Source: Subdoligranulum variabile
GTDB taxonomy: Bacteria; Bacillota; Clostridia; Oscillospirales; Ruminococcaceae
Length of the DNA stretch: 64,000 bases
Assembly: GCF_025152575.1 (NCBI RefSeq)
Contig: NZ_CP102293.1
Coordinates: 1,798,001 to 1,862,000, forward strand
Direction: 5' to 3'
The notes below the pieces were generated by a model, which did no database searches, was not told the DNA's origin, and saw only the letters and a program-made list of their open reading frames with translations. This document shows, one piece after another, positions 8,878 through 19,800 of this stretch. Position numbers and translations under genes: made by a program. Position 1 is the first letter of the stretch. Each line of letters opens with the position of its first letter.

Positions 8878-9879
8878 TCAGTCGAACTTGGCGCCCAAAG
8901 TGGCGGCCATCACCGCCTTGATGGTGTGCATGCGGTTCTCCGCCTCCCGGAATACGATGGACTGGGGCCCGCTGAACACCTCGTCGGTGACCTCCATCTC
9001 GGCGCGGCCGAACTTCTCGCCCATCTCCTTGCCCACGGCGGTCTTGTGGTCGTGGTAGGCGGGCAGGCAGTGCATGAAGACCGCCGTGGGTTTCGCCCTG
9101 GCCATGAGGGCGGCGTTCACCTGGTAGGGAGCCAGGGCCTCGATGCGCTCCGCCCAGACCTCCACCGGCTCGCCCATGCTCACCCAGACGTCGGTGTAGA
9201 CCACGTCGGCGCCGGACACCGCATCGGTGTTCTCGCTCAAGGTAACGCTGCCGCCGCTCTTCGCCGCCAGCTCCCGGCAGGTGGCCACCAGCGCCTTGTC
9301 CGGCCAGTAAGCCTTGGGGGCGCAGGCCACAAAATCCAGCCCCATCTTGGCGCAGCCGATCATCAGACTGTTGCCCATGTTGTACCGGGCGTCCCCCATG
9401 TAGACGAACTTCAGCCCCTTCAGCGTGCCGAACTGCTCCCGCAGCGTGAGGAAATCCGCCAGGATCTGGGTGGGATGGAACTCGTTGGTCAGGCCGTTCC
9501 ACACCGGCACGTCGGCGTATTTCGCCAGCTCCTTCACGATCTCCTGGCCGAAGCCCCGGTACTCGATGCCCTCAAACATGCCGGAGAGCACCTGGGCCGT
9601 GTCGGCGATGGACTCTTTTTTGCCAATCTGGCTGCCGGTGGGATCCAGATAGGTGGACCCCATGCCCAGGTCGTGGGCCGCCACCTCGAAGGCCGAACGG
9701 GTCCGGGTGGAGGTCTTCTCAAAGATCAAGGCCACGTTCTTGCCGCGCAGCACGTCGTGGAGCACGCCCGCCTTCTTTTTGGCTTTCAGCTCGGCCGCCA
9801 GGTCCAGCAGATACCCGATCTCCTCCGGCGTATAGTCCAAAAGCGTCAGAAAATCACGCCCCTGCAAATTCATTGTCAT
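8878..9879 (-). CDS. argF: Ornithine carbamoyltransferase
   Basis: A 333-aa cytosolic enzyme converting ornithine and carbamoyl phosphate to citrulline. The carbamoyl-phosphate motif STRTR lies at residues 57-61. [12 protein letters not shown] (about 150) and the ornithine-site motif [10 protein letters not shown] (near 270) are present. Length matches the family. It stands alone: no arginine deiminase, carbamate kinase or other arg genes are adjacent, so biosynthetic (argF) versus catabolic (arcB) use cannot be decided here; the anabolic reading is favoured only by the absence of arc genes. Two in-frame ATGs (MTM) are possible starts. Confidence 0.93.
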   Translation of the reverse strand: MTMNLQGRDFLTLLDYTPEEIGYLLDLAAELKAKKKAGVLHDVLRGKNVALIFEKTSTRTRSAFEVAAHDLGMGSTYLDPTGSQIGKKESIADTAQVLSGMFEGIEYRGFGQEIVKELAKYADVPVWNGLTNEFHPTQILADFLTLREQFGTLKGLKFVYMGDARYNMGNSLMIGCAKMGLDFVACAPKAYWPDKALVATCRELAAKSGGSVTLSENTDAVSGADVVYTDVWVSMGEPVEVWAERIEALAPYQVNAALMARAKPTAVFMHCLPAYHDHKTAVGKEMGEKFGRAEMEVTDEVFSGPQSIVFREAENRMHTIKAVMAATLGAKFD

Positions 9880-9937
9880 AACCCCCTATGCAGATTTTGT
9901 GCAAGTTTATGCATCCATTATCGCACGTTTTGCGCCA

Positions 9938-9968
9938 TTGCGCAACCCCTCTTTGTTTATGGTATAAT
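9938..9968 (+). promoter_or_regulatory. Promoter of dinB
   Basis: A consensus -10 TATAAT at 9963-9968, with TTGCGC at 9938-9943 as a weak -35 (19-bp spacing). It lies 22 bp before the dinB start. No obvious SOS (LexA) box overlaps it. Confidence 0.6.
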
Positions 9969-9990
9969 AGAAAAAAAGGGGGTGGACCGG

Positions 9991-11238
9991 ATGGCCAAAG
10001 TCTATTTTCATGTGGATGTGAACTCGGCGTTCCTCTCCTGGTCGGCGCTGAAAAAGCTGCGGGCGGGGGAGACGCTGGACCTGCGCACCGTGCCCTCGGC
10101 GGTGGGCGGCGACGAGGAAAAGCGCCACGGCGTGGTGCTGGCCAAGAGCAGCCCCGCCAAAAAATTCGGTGTCCGCACGGGGGAAAGCCTCTTTTCCGCC
10201 CGGCTGAAATGCCCGGAACTCATCGTCACGCCGCCGGATTTTGATTTCTACGTGCAGAACAGCAAGGCCCTCATCGCCATCCTGCGGGACTATACCCCCG
10301 ACGTGGAACAGTACAGCATCGACGAGGCCTTTCTGGACATGACCGGCACCGAGGCCCTCTTCGGCCCGCCGCTGACGGTGGCCCACACCATCCGCAACCG
10401 GGTGCGGGAGGAGCTGGGCTTCACGGTGAACATCGGGGTGGCATCCAACCGGCTGCTGGCCAAGATGGCCTCGGACTTTGAGAAGCCCGACAAGGTCCAC
10501 ACCCTCTTCCCGGAGGAGGTGCCGGACAAGATGTGGCCGCTGCCGGTGGGATCCCTCTTCGGGGTGGGGCCCAGCGCCGTGAAACGGCTGAACCAGTGCG
10601 GCATCTACACCATCGGGGACCTGGCCCGGACCGAGCGCCGGGTGATCGTGGGCATCTTCGGTACCCGGGGGGACACCCTGTGGAACTACGCCAACGGCCG
10701 GGAGGCCGACCCGGTGACCAAGCAGACCACCCGGGACAACACCTACGGCAACAGCGTGACGCTGCCCCAGGACCTGACAAGACCCGAACAGGCGGACGCC
10801 ACCCTGCTGGCCCTCTGCGATTCGGTGGGGCGGCGGCTGCGCACCGACGGCAAAACCGCCCGGGTGGTGACGGTGCAGCTGGTGGACAACGCCTTCCGCC
10901 GCACCAGCCACCAGCGGACGCTGCCCGACCCCACCAACTCCACCGACCGCCTCTATGAGGTGGCGCTGCAGCTCATGCGGCAGATGTGGCCGGGGCGTCC
11001 GGTGCGGCTGGTGGGGGTCAGCGCCGAGAAGACCGGCACCGACAATTTCGAGCAGCTGGACCTTTTTACCGACACCACCCGCCGCCAGAAACAGGAAAAA
11101 CTGGACCGTACGGCGGACGCCCTGCGCCGGAAATTCGGCGGCGCGGCGGTGACCCGGGCCAAGCTGCTGACCCCCGATACCCGGGCGCCGGCAGCCCTCT
11201 CCGCCGCCAAGGAGCGGGACAAGGAAAAAAAGAAATAG
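9991..11238 (+). CDS. dinB: DNA polymerase IV (Y family)
   Basis: A 415-aa translesion DNA polymerase. It begins MAKVYFHVDVNSAFLSW, where the first catalytic Asp lies in HVDVN. The second catalytic motif YSIDEAFLDM is near residue 109, followed by the HhH region (LFGVGPSAVKRL, about 188) and the little-finger domain to about 350. The open frame extends far upstream through argF antisense DNA, but the ATG at 9991 has a purine/G-rich site (AAAGGGGG) and a promoter directly before it, so this start is chosen. The C-terminus is basic and ends RDKEKKK. Confidence 0.93.
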   Translation: MAKVYFHVDVNSAFLSWSALKKLRAGETLDLRTVPSAVGGDEEKRHGVVLAKSSPAKKFGVRTGESLFSARLKCPELIVTPPDFDFYVQNSKALIAILRDYTPDVEQYSIDEAFLDMTGTEALFGPPLTVAHTIRNRVREELGFTVNIGVASNRLLAKMASDFEKPDKVHTLFPEEVPDKMWPLPVGSLFGVGPSAVKRLNQCGIYTIGDLARTERRVIVGIFGTRGDTLWNYANGREADPVTKQTTRDNTYGNSVTLPQDLTRPEQADATLLALCDSVGRRLRTDGKTARVVTVQLVDNAFRRTSHQRTLPDPTNSTDRLYEVALQLMRQMWPGRPVRLVGVSAEKTGTDNFEQLDLFTDTTRRQKQEKLDRTADALRRKFGGAAVTRAKLLTPDTRAPAALSAAKERDKEKKK

Positions 11239-11249
11239 CGCAGCCCAGG

Positions 11250-11283
11250 GCCGCACAGACAAAGTTGTCTGTGCGGCTTTTTT
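11250..11283 (+). terminator. Terminator after dinB
   Basis: A 13-bp perfect stem (11250-11262 with 11265-11277), two-base loop, then six T residues. The following stretch up to 11487 holds no supported gene. Confidence 0.9.
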
Positions 11284-11487
11284 CGTTGAAGCGAAGAAAA
11301 TGGCGGGACCGGGACAAGAGACGACGGGCCGGAACAAGGTGGGATCGATTGCATGGAAAAGCGGTTGTATTGACAGGGGCTTTCCGCCGTGCTACGCTGG
11401 AGCACACCCTCGAAAATTGGTGATAATGCACAAAAGCGCACGAAAATATTGTTGAATATAGCACATATGTACCAGGTGAGGCGCGCT

Positions 11488-11973
11488 ATGATTCCAAAAA
11501 ACAAACATTTCAGGCAGATAAGATGGACCGCAATTTTTCTTGTACTGCTCCTGGCGGGCTGTGCCAAAACGGTGCGGGCCAAACCCGACCAGACGGTGTC
11601 CACGGCGCTGTTCGACTTTGCGGTGAGCGAAGCCCAGCCCCTCACCGAGTATCCGGGGGTGACGGTGCCGGAGGACCGGCGGCTCATCAGCCTGATGCTC
11701 ACGGTGACCAACACCGGGGCGGAGACGCTGCCGGTCTTTGCCCGGGACTTCCAGTTCCAGTGGGGGGAGGGGGCGGAGGATTTCGGCTGCTGCCTGGACG
11801 CCCTGGACGACCGGATGATGCCCTACGCCCAGGATCTGGCGGCGGGGGAGAGCGGCGGCGGGCTGGTGCTGGTCCTGGTGCCCCGGGACTGCACGGCGCT
11901 GACGGTGGCTTATGAGGAACAGCGGGCGGACGGCACGTCGGCGGGCACCTACTTTGTGGAGGTGCCGCTGTGA
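11488..11973 (+). CDS. Small lipoprotein, DUF4352-like
   Basis: About 161 aa when started at the ATG preceded by AGGTGAGG. The N-terminus is basic then hydrophobic with lipobox LLAGC, predicting a lipoprotein anchored outside the membrane. The mature part (AVSEAQPLTEYPGVTVPEDRR..LISLMLTVTNTG) has the beta-sandwich pattern of DUF4352/telomere-repeat-factor-like immunoglobulin domains: a preserved 'L.LTVTNTG' strand and an acidic ending. The stop overlaps the GTG start of the sortase gene, so it is likely co-translated and may assist surface display. Function unknown. Confidence 0.75.
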   Translation: MIPKNKHFRQIRWTAIFLVLLLAGCAKTVRAKPDQTVSTALFDFAVSEAQPLTEYPGVTVPEDRRLISLMLTVTNTGAETLPVFARDFQFQWGEGAEDFGCCLDALDDRMMPYAQDLAAGESGGGLVLVLVPRDCTALTVAYEEQRADGTSAGTYFVEVPL

Positions 11974-12818
11974 AGCGTCTGCTGCTCTTCGGCGGGGCCT
12001 TTGTCACGGGGATGGCGGCGGCCATGATGGCGGCGGTGGCCATGCTGCTGCCGGGCTGGGCGCAGAACCGGGCGCTGCAGTCCCAGCGGCCCGCCGTGAT
12101 CCAGGCCGAACCGGCCCCCACGGAGACCGGACCCGGCTCCACGCCTGCCCCCACGGCGCTGCCGCCCCGGGACTTCACCGACCTTTTGGCCCGCAACCCC
12201 GACGTGGTGGGCTGGATCGCCATTGACGGCACGCCGGTGGATTTTCCGGTGGTGCAGGGCAGGGACAACGACTACTATCTGCGCCATGACCTGGACAAAC
12301 AGTACGATCTGGAGGGCCTGCCCTACGCCGACTACGAGTGCGATGTGGAGAAGGGGGATCACCTGATCCTCTACGGCCACAACATGGGGGTAGGGCAGAC
12401 GGCGCGGTTTTCCAGCCTGCAGAACTACCGCCATCCCGACTACTACACCCGGCACCCGGTGATCACGCTGGACACCCTCTGGGGCAGCGCACTGTACAAG
12501 GTGACGGCGGTGTACGCCCTCAGCGCCCGGCCGGAGGACGCAGACTACTTCGATTTCAACCGCTATGTGGATTTTGCCGACGAGGCCGCCCAGCAGCGCT
12601 ACCTGGACGAGGTGGCGGCCCGGGCGTTCTACACGGCGGGGGACTATGCCCGGCCCGACGAACGGCTGCTGAGCCTGTGCATCTGTACCTACGAGATGGA
12701 GGATGCCCGCCTCATCGTGATGGCGCGGCCCCTGCGTCCGGGGGAGAGCACCGGCCCCGATACCGTGACCGAGAACCCGTCCCCCCGCCTGCCCGCCCGT
12801 TGGCCCGCAGGGGCCTGA
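11970..12818 (+). CDS. srtB: Class B sortase
   Basis: A 282-aa membrane-anchored transpeptidase that links secreted proteins to the cell wall. It has an N-terminal membrane anchor (about 5-28), a Pro/Thr linker (40-68) and a sortase B domain beginning NPDVVGWIAIDGTPVDFPVV. Catalytic residues visible are H137 in YGHNMG, C239 in CICTYE and R247 in ARLIVMARPL. It has a GTG start within the upstream stop. The LPKTG surface protein immediately downstream is the obvious client, although class B enzymes usually prefer NPxTN-like signals; Clostridial class B sortases with LPxTG-like clients are known. Its Cys-containing motif is SLCIC-TY rather than the usual TLSTC. Confidence 0.88.
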   Translation: MKRLLLFGGAFVTGMAAAMMAAVAMLLPGWAQNRALQSQRPAVIQAEPAPTETGPGSTPAPTALPPRDFTDLLARNPDVVGWIAIDGTPVDFPVVQGRDNDYYLRHDLDKQYDLEGLPYADYECDVEKGDHLILYGHNMGVGQTARFSSLQNYRHPDYYTRHPVITLDTLWGSALYKVTAVYALSARPEDADYFDFNRYVDFADEAAQQRYLDEVAARAFYTAGDYARPDERLLSLCICTYEMEDARLIVMARPLRPGESTGPDTVTENPSPRLPARWPAGA

Positions 12819-12912
12819 CGGGGCACGACCCAGGTTTCTGGCAGCGGCGGCCCTCAGAGGGGGGGGAGGGCGGCCGGTGTCTGGAAATAGATCAGAAAAA
12901 AGGAGTTTGATC

Positions 12913-15231
12913 ATGCAGAAGACAAGACGATTGCACCGCCTGCTGGCCGTTCTGGTGGCCGTTCTGCTGGCGGTTTGCAGCCTGCCGGTGAGCGCCTTTG
13001 CGGAGGAACAAAAGGTGGCCGTGGAGCTGGATGTGCACTATCGGCTGGATATCCGCCAGCTGAACGACCAGACCATTTCCCTGGGGGAACTGCCCTATCA
13101 GCCGGGGTCCGCGCTGACCGGCCGGTACAGCTGGGAGACCCTGTACGGAAAGATGAACCTGCCCGCCGATACCAAAATCAAGGACAAGCAGACCGGCGAA
13201 ACGGAACTGACCTTCTCCCTCAAAGAGGACGGAAAGCCCTGGAAAGCGGAACTGACGGTGGAACTGGCGTCCACCATCCAGCATCCCAGCTTCCGTGTCC
13301 GCTTTGAGGGCGTGGAGGAGCCCCAGTCGGTGGGCGTATCGCTGTCCTACCGGCCGGGCCGCAGTGTGGATGCCTGGAGTTTCCTGCAGAACATGACGGC
13401 GTACAAGACCTATCAGGAACAGGGCTATCGCATCAAGGGCTTTACCGTTTCGGGGGATGACCACGCCCCCTACACCGAGGCGGACCACTACGGACTGACC
13501 GATGCCATTGCGGGCAAGACCGTGGTGGTGACGCTGGGCAAGGAGCCGGAGAACAAGACGGTGGACTTCACCCTGCGCTACCTGAGCACCGACAACCAGA
13601 TCCAGGATACCCAGCCCGCCACCCTGACCTACCGCCCCGACGAAGCGGGTACCGATCTGTGGGACTTCGTGATGGACCAGGCTGCCTACAAGACCTACGA
13701 AGCCCAGGGCTACAAGATGGAGGACTATGTGATTCCCGCCGAGGGCGGCGACCGCCTCTGCGACAAACAGGGACTGCAGAACGTGAACGCGGACCTGGAG
13801 GGCAAGGAGATCATCGTCCACCTGGTGAAGAAGACCGAGGCCAAGGCGGAGCAGGTGGCCTTCCGGCTGCGCTACCTGAGCACCGACGGCAACATCGCGG
13901 ATGACAAGGACGTGGAAGTCCCCTACGATCCCAACGGCAAGATCTACGACCTGTGGAGCTACATCGAAAACTCCCGCGTCTACCAGAGCTACCAGACGGC
14001 CGGCTACACCATGAAGAGCTTCGAGGTGCCCCACCAGGAGGGCAACAAGACCTACACCGGCGCGGATCAGTTCGCCGTGACCCCGAGCCTGCGCGGCATC
14101 ACCGTCACCGTGACGCTGGACAAGCCGGTGGTCTCCCCCAACAAGACGGTGGACTTCACCCTGCGCTACCTGAGCACCGACAACCAGATCCAGAAGAGCC
14201 AGGCCATCTCCCTGGTCTATGATCCCAACGGCGTGCTCACCGATGTCTGGGACTTCGTGATGGCCCAGGAACCCTACAAGACCTACGCAGCCCAGGACTA
14301 CACCCTGTCGGATTACGTGATCCCGGCGCAGAACGGCGACCGCGTCTGCGAGCATCGCGGCATGCAGGCGGTGACCACCGACCTGCAGGGCAAGGAAATC
14401 GTCGTCCACCTGGTCAAGAAGAGCACTGCCAAGACCGAGATGGTGGACTTCACCCTGCATTTCCTCAGCGACGACGGCAAGATCGACGTGACCAGGCAGG
14501 CCTCCGTCACCTACGATCCCAGCACCAAGGGCTTTGATGCCTGGAACTATCTGGCGGGCACCGCCACCGCCCGCAGCTACGGCGCCGAGGGCTACCGTGT
14601 CCGGGACTTCACGGTGGTACAGCCGGCGGGAGAGGCGTCCTACACCGCCGCCGGACAGTTCACCGTGACCCCGGCCCTGGCCGGCAAGACGGTGACGGTG
14701 CATCTGGCGCCGCTCGCCCACTACGAGAGCAGCTACATCGTCCATTTCGTGGATGAGAAGGGCAAGGAGTTCCAGTCCGCCGCCACCGTGAAGGTGAGCT
14801 GGACCGAGGGCCAGCAGCTGAACCTGATGGCGCAGCTCAAGGACACCCTGGCCACCGTGGGCGCCATGGGCTACACCTTCAAGACGCTGAGCAGCTGGAA
14901 CGGCACCAACACCTATAAGGGTACCGAGCTGGTAGTGCCCGGCAGCTGGGAGCTGGCGGCCCACTGCGCCAAGAACCCCGCCCCCGCCAAGCCGGCGGAT
15001 AACAAGCCGTCCCAGGCCAAACCCGCCCAGAACAAGCCTGCCGCCAAGGCCCAGGCCAAACCGGCGGCCCAGCAGGTCGTCAAGGCGGCGGCCCCGGCGG
15101 CCAACACCACCAAGATCCTGCCCAAGACCGGTCTGCAGACCCAGACGTCCGTCGTCTTCGTGGTCATGCTCTTTGCAGCACTGGCCGGTGCGGCAGTCTA
15201 CCTCTTCGCGCTCCGTAAGAAACTGAACTGA
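12913..15231 (+). CDS. LPKTG-anchored surface protein with five repeat modules
   Basis: About 772 aa, starting at the ATG after AAGGAG. It has a signal peptide (cleavage near AFA-EEQ). A unique N-terminal region (about 30-140) is followed by five modules of about 92 residues with the pattern VDFTLRYLSTD..I, W-aromatic core, (Y)KTY..QGY and a terminal V.V.L strand. A further C-terminal beta domain, a Pro/Ala/Lys-rich wall-spanning region (about 690-735), ILPKTG, a hydrophobic helix and a RKKLN tail complete it. Modules alternate: type A contains GDR.C and type B contains YT.A..F.VTP, in the order B-A-B-A-B. The preceding sortase probably anchors it. Likely an adhesin or stalk; ligand unknown. 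Confidence 0.85.
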   Translation: MQKTRRLHRLLAVLVAVLLAVCSLPVSAFAEEQKVAVELDVHYRLDIRQLNDQTISLGELPYQPGSALTGRYSWETLYGKMNLPADTKIKDKQTGETELTFSLKEDGKPWKAELTVELASTIQHPSFRVRFEGVEEPQSVGVSLSYRPGRSVDAWSFLQNMTAYKTYQEQGYRIKGFTVSGDDHAPYTEADHYGLTDAIAGKTVVVTLGKEPENKTVDFTLRYLSTDNQIQDTQPATLTYRPDEAGTDLWDFVMDQAAYKTYEAQGYKMEDYVIPAEGGDRLCDKQGLQNVNADLEGKEIIVHLVKKTEAKAEQVAFRLRYLSTDGNIADDKDVEVPYDPNGKIYDLWSYIENSRVYQSYQTAGYTMKSFEVPHQEGNKTYTGADQFAVTPSLRGITVTVTLDKPVVSPNKTVDFTLRYLSTDNQIQKSQAISLVYDPNGVLTDVWDFVMAQEPYKTYAAQDYTLSDYVIPAQNGDRVCEHRGMQAVTTDLQGKEIVVHLVKKSTAKTEMVDFTLHFLSDDGKIDVTRQASVTYDPSTKGFDAWNYLAGTATARSYGAEGYRVRDFTVVQPAGEASYTAAGQFTVTPALAGKTVTVHLAPLAHYESSYIVHFVDEKGKEFQSAATVKVSWTEGQQLNLMAQLKDTLATVGAMGYTFKTLSSWNGTNTYKGTELVVPGSWELAAHCAKNPAPAKPADNKPSQAKPAQNKPAAKAQAKPAAQQVVKAAAPAANTTKILPKTGLQTQTSVVFVVMLFAALAGAAVYLFALRKKLN
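13552..13605 (+). repeat. 54-bp exact direct repeat inside the surface-protein gene
   Basis: The same 54 nucleotides recur exactly at 14140-14193, encoding the start of the two type A modules (NKTVDFTLRYLSTDNQIQ). Identity at DNA level, including silent positions, points to recent duplication or gene conversion of a two-module unit of about 588 bp. Confidence 0.85.
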
Positions 15232-15348
15232 GCGCGCAGCGTTCGGACCTCTCCCCCTGGGCCGTTCCCGGCCTGAAGGCCGAACGCCCGGCCCGGCCGG
15301 AAAGCCGTCCTCCACAGCCGGGGACGGCTCTTCCCGGCGGCGCAGAAC

Positions 15349-15390
15349 AGAACACCCCCGGCAGAGCATCCGCTCTGCCGGGGGTGTTCT
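15349..15390. terminator. Long hairpin between convergent genes
   Basis: A 19-bp stem (15349-15367 with 15372-15390) with a 4-base loop, lying between the surface-protein gene and the ANTAR regulator. It lacks a good T-run on either side, so terminator activity is likely but not certain. Confidence 0.55.
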
Positions 15391-15392
15391 GG

Positions 15393-15962
15393 TTATTCCT
15401 CGGCGGACTCCAGGATCTCCTGGGCCACCTCGCCGCGGCTGCGGCGGGTATCCATGGCGTTCTTCTCGATGAGCCGGTGGGCCTCCGTCTCGGTCATGCC
15501 CCGCTTCTCGATAAGGAAACATTTGGCCCGGTCCACCAGCCGCAGCTGGGCGATCTTGTCCAGCAGCTTCTGGTTTTCCGCCCGCAGCAGGGCCAGCCGC
15601 TTATAGTTGCTGGCCGCGATCTGCACCGCCTGCCGGAACTGGGGCCCGCTGAAGGGCTTGCTCAGCACCAGCACACCGAAGTCCTGCAGCTTGGCCGAAA
15701 TCTGCTCTGCCGTGCCGCTCTTGGCCAGCAAAATAACGCCGGCGTCTGTCTTCTGGACGGCATCGGTGCCCAGTTCATGGCCGAACTCGTCGGGCAGCGG
15801 GGTGTTGATGACGATGACCTCGAAATCCTTGCCGTCCATCTGACGGCGGGCCTCGCCGCCGCTGGGTACGATGACAGGGCGGGTGTAGCCCAGCTCGGCA
15901 ATGTGCCGGGCCAGGTATTCATTGGCGTTGGTGCCCGCCGATACGATCAGCGCCTTGGCCAC
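15393..15962 (-). CDS. ANTAR-domain response regulator (AmiR/NasT type)
   Basis: A 189-aa cytosolic regulator. The N-terminal 120 residues form a receiver-like domain without a clear phospho-Asp environment (a degenerate receiver). A helical linker follows, then an ANTAR RNA-binding domain (about 125-185: ENQKLLDKIAQLRLVDRAK..LIEKRGMTETEAHRLIEKNAMD). ANTAR proteins bind paired hairpins in nascent RNA and prevent termination. It has a GTG start with an AGGAGG site and is followed on the same strand by no gene. It lies just downstream of glnA and close to glnN, whose leader carries a terminator. A role in nitrogen control by antitermination is inferred from this context. Confidence 0.85.
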   Translation of the reverse strand: MAKALIVSAGTNANEYLARHIAELGYTRPVIVPSGGEARRQMDGKDFEVIVINTPLPDEFGHELGTDAVQKTDAGVILLAKSGTAEQISAKLQDFGVLVLSKPFSGPQFRQAVQIAASNYKRLALLRAENQKLLDKIAQLRLVDRAKCFLIEKRGMTETEAHRLIEKNAMDTRRSRGEVAQEILESAEE

Positions 15963-15997
15963 AGGCCGCCCCTCCTCTCTGCATATTTATACGGCCG

Positions 15998-17308
15998 TCA
16001 GATGATCAGGAACCCGTTGGCCCGCTCCCAGGCGTCCACGTCGGTGGCAGCCTCGTAGTCGTGGCACAGCAGGGTCTGGTACTCGAAATACTTGTTCATC
16101 AGGGCAATGGGCAGTTCCGCGCTGATAAATTCGCTCTGCCCGGCCACCGTGATGGCCTCCCGCAGAGAGCGGGGCAGGCTTTCCAACCCCGCCGCGGCGC
16201 TGGGATGGAACAGGTTGCGGTTCACCGCCTCGGGCAGAGGCAGTTGGCGCTGGATGCCGTCCAACCCCGCCGCCAGGATCAGCCCGATGACCAGATAGGG
16301 GTTGCCCGCGGGGTCGGGCCCCCGCAGCTCCACACGGCAGAACTCGCCGCTGGCGCTGGGCAGCCGCACCAGCTGGCTGCGGTTCTGGCGGCTCCAGCTC
16401 ACATAGAGGGGCGCCTCGTTGGCGCCCAGCCGGGCGTAGGAGTTGGGCACCGGATTGCAGAAGGCCGTCAGCTCCCGGGCGTGGGCCATGATGCCCGCCA
16501 CAAAATGGCCGGCCTCGCTGTCCGGCACCAGATCCCCCTCAAAGAGGTTCTTGCCGTCCCGCACCAGCGACATGTTCACATGCAGCCCGCTGCCCGGCTG
16601 GTCGGCCAGGGGTTTGGGCATGAAGCTGGCAAACAGACCGTTGCGGGCCGCAATGGCTTTGACGGTGCTCTTGAAGGTGTTCAGGTTGTCGGCGGATTTC
16701 AGGGCCGGGGTGTAGAGGAAGCATACCTCGTTCTGGCCCGGGCCGCTCTCGTGATGGCTGTGCTCGGGGTGCAGCCCCATCTCCTCGATGGCGAAGCAGA
16801 TCTCCCGCCGGATGTTTTCCCCCTTGTCCAGGGGCGGGATGTCGAAGTAGCCGCCCCGGTCCAGGGGAATGTGGGTGGGGTTGCCGTTTTCGTCGGTTTC
16901 GAAGAGGTAGAATTCACACTCGCAGCCCACGTTGCAGGTCAGGCCCATGGCCTTGGCCCGGCCCACCACCGACTGCAGATACCCCCGGCAGTTGCCCTCA
17001 AAGGGTTTGCCGTTGGGCAGGGTGATGTCGCAGTACATCCGGATGACCCGGCCCTCGGTGGGACGCCAGGGCAGCACGGTGGCGGTGTCGGGATCGGGCC
17101 AGAGCACCAGATCGCTCTCCTCCACGTTCATGAAGCCGGCGATGGAGGACCCGTCAAAGCTGATGCCCTGGGCAAAAGCACGCGGCAGCTCGCTGGCAAA
17201 CAGCGAGATGTTCTTCTGGTTGCCGAAGATGTCGCAGAAGGTCAGCTTGACGAATTTGACGTCGTTGTCCTCCACAAAATTCAGTATATCCTGTGCGGTA
17301 CGTTTCAT
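15998..17308 (-). CDS. glnA: Glutamine synthetase type I
   Basis: A 436-aa enzyme making glutamine from glutamate, ammonia and ATP; a dodecamer in the cytosol. It has the beta-Grasp N-domain with SFDGSSIAGF, a metal-binding GCECEFYLF motif, PGSGLHVNMSL, and NSYARLGANEAPLYVSWS. The length fits the short GSI-alpha class, which lacks the adenylylation loop. An excellent GGAGG site precedes the ATG. It lies between the ANTAR regulator and glnN, all on the minus strand. The 313-bp upstream gap contains the 143-bp inverted-repeat element at 17392-17534 and no gene. Confidence 0.94.
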   Translation of the reverse strand: MKRTAQDILNFVEDNDVKFVKLTFCDIFGNQKNISLFASELPRAFAQGISFDGSSIAGFMNVEESDLVLWPDPDTATVLPWRPTEGRVIRMYCDITLPNGKPFEGNCRGYLQSVVGRAKAMGLTCNVGCECEFYLFETDENGNPTHIPLDRGGYFDIPPLDKGENIRREICFAIEEMGLHPEHSHHESGPGQNEVCFLYTPALKSADNLNTFKSTVKAIAARNGLFASFMPKPLADQPGSGLHVNMSLVRDGKNLFEGDLVPDSEAGHFVAGIMAHARELTAFCNPVPNSYARLGANEAPLYVSWSRQNRSQLVRLPSASGEFCRVELRGPDPAGNPYLVIGLILAAGLDGIQRQLPLPEAVNRNLFHPSAAAGLESLPRSLREAITVAGQSEFISAELPIALMNKYFEYQTLLCHDYEAATDVDAWERANGFLII

Positions 17309-17391
17309 AAATGCCTCCGGGAATCAATTGCATCTTGGCGCAAGGGCTGCCGCAGATAGATACCCGAAAGGCCCACCTGTAAGCGGAGCTC

Positions 17392-17534
17392 CCTGACAAA
17401 CCAAAGCCGTCCAGTCTGCCGCCAAAGCGGCATCTGCTGCGTTATCGGGTTTTGCATTCCACAAAGGAGTGCTGCAACCCTCTGCCTTGCATCTGCCGCT
17501 TTTGCGCGACTTTGAAAGACTTTGTTTTGTCAGG
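17392..17534. repeat. MITE-like 143-bp long inverted repeat in the glnA-glnN gap
   Basis: Two 69-nt arms (17392-17460 and 17466-17534) are inverted copies about two-thirds identical, separated by 5 nt. The outer 15 bp are nearly perfect (CCTGACAAACCAAAG against CCTGACAAAACAAAG), and a GCGGC-rich block inside is also kept. It could be a miniature inverted-repeat transposable element or a long RNA hairpin in the glnA leader. No target-site duplication is evident. It fills most of the otherwise gene-free stretch 17309-17621. Confidence 0.65.
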
Positions 17535-17621
17535 TCACTCACGCCGTTTCCGGGCGGGCCTTTCGAGCGGTGTAAGAAATAGGAAAAGGAGAATGGCAAT
17601 AATTAAGAAGGAATCTGCGCC

Positions 17622-19712
<2,091 letters not shown>

Positions 19713-19750
19713 AACTACTTACTCCTTACATCACAAACTCTGTAGTACAG

Positions 19751-19782
19751 AAAAAGACGCTGCGAAAACACATTCGCAGCGC
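19751..19782 (-). terminator. Leader terminator (attenuator) of glnN
   Basis: Read on the minus strand, a 9-bp stem CGCTGCGAA/TTCGCAGCG with a 6-nt loop is followed by a run of T. It lies between the glnN promoter and the glnN ribosome binding site, and no minus-strand gene ends here, so it is best read as an attenuator. The nearby ANTAR protein is the natural candidate antiterminator. The loop is 6 nt but does not match the A1/G4 ANTAR loop rule, so the binding hairpin, if any, would be elsewhere. Confidence 0.65.
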
Positions 19783-19800
19783 CCTTGCTGTTATGTTCCC

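Noticed and set aside
8926..9990. N-terminal extension of dinB through argF antisense DNA
   Set aside because: The conserved Y-family start, promoter and ribosome site are at 9991; the extension has no family similarity.
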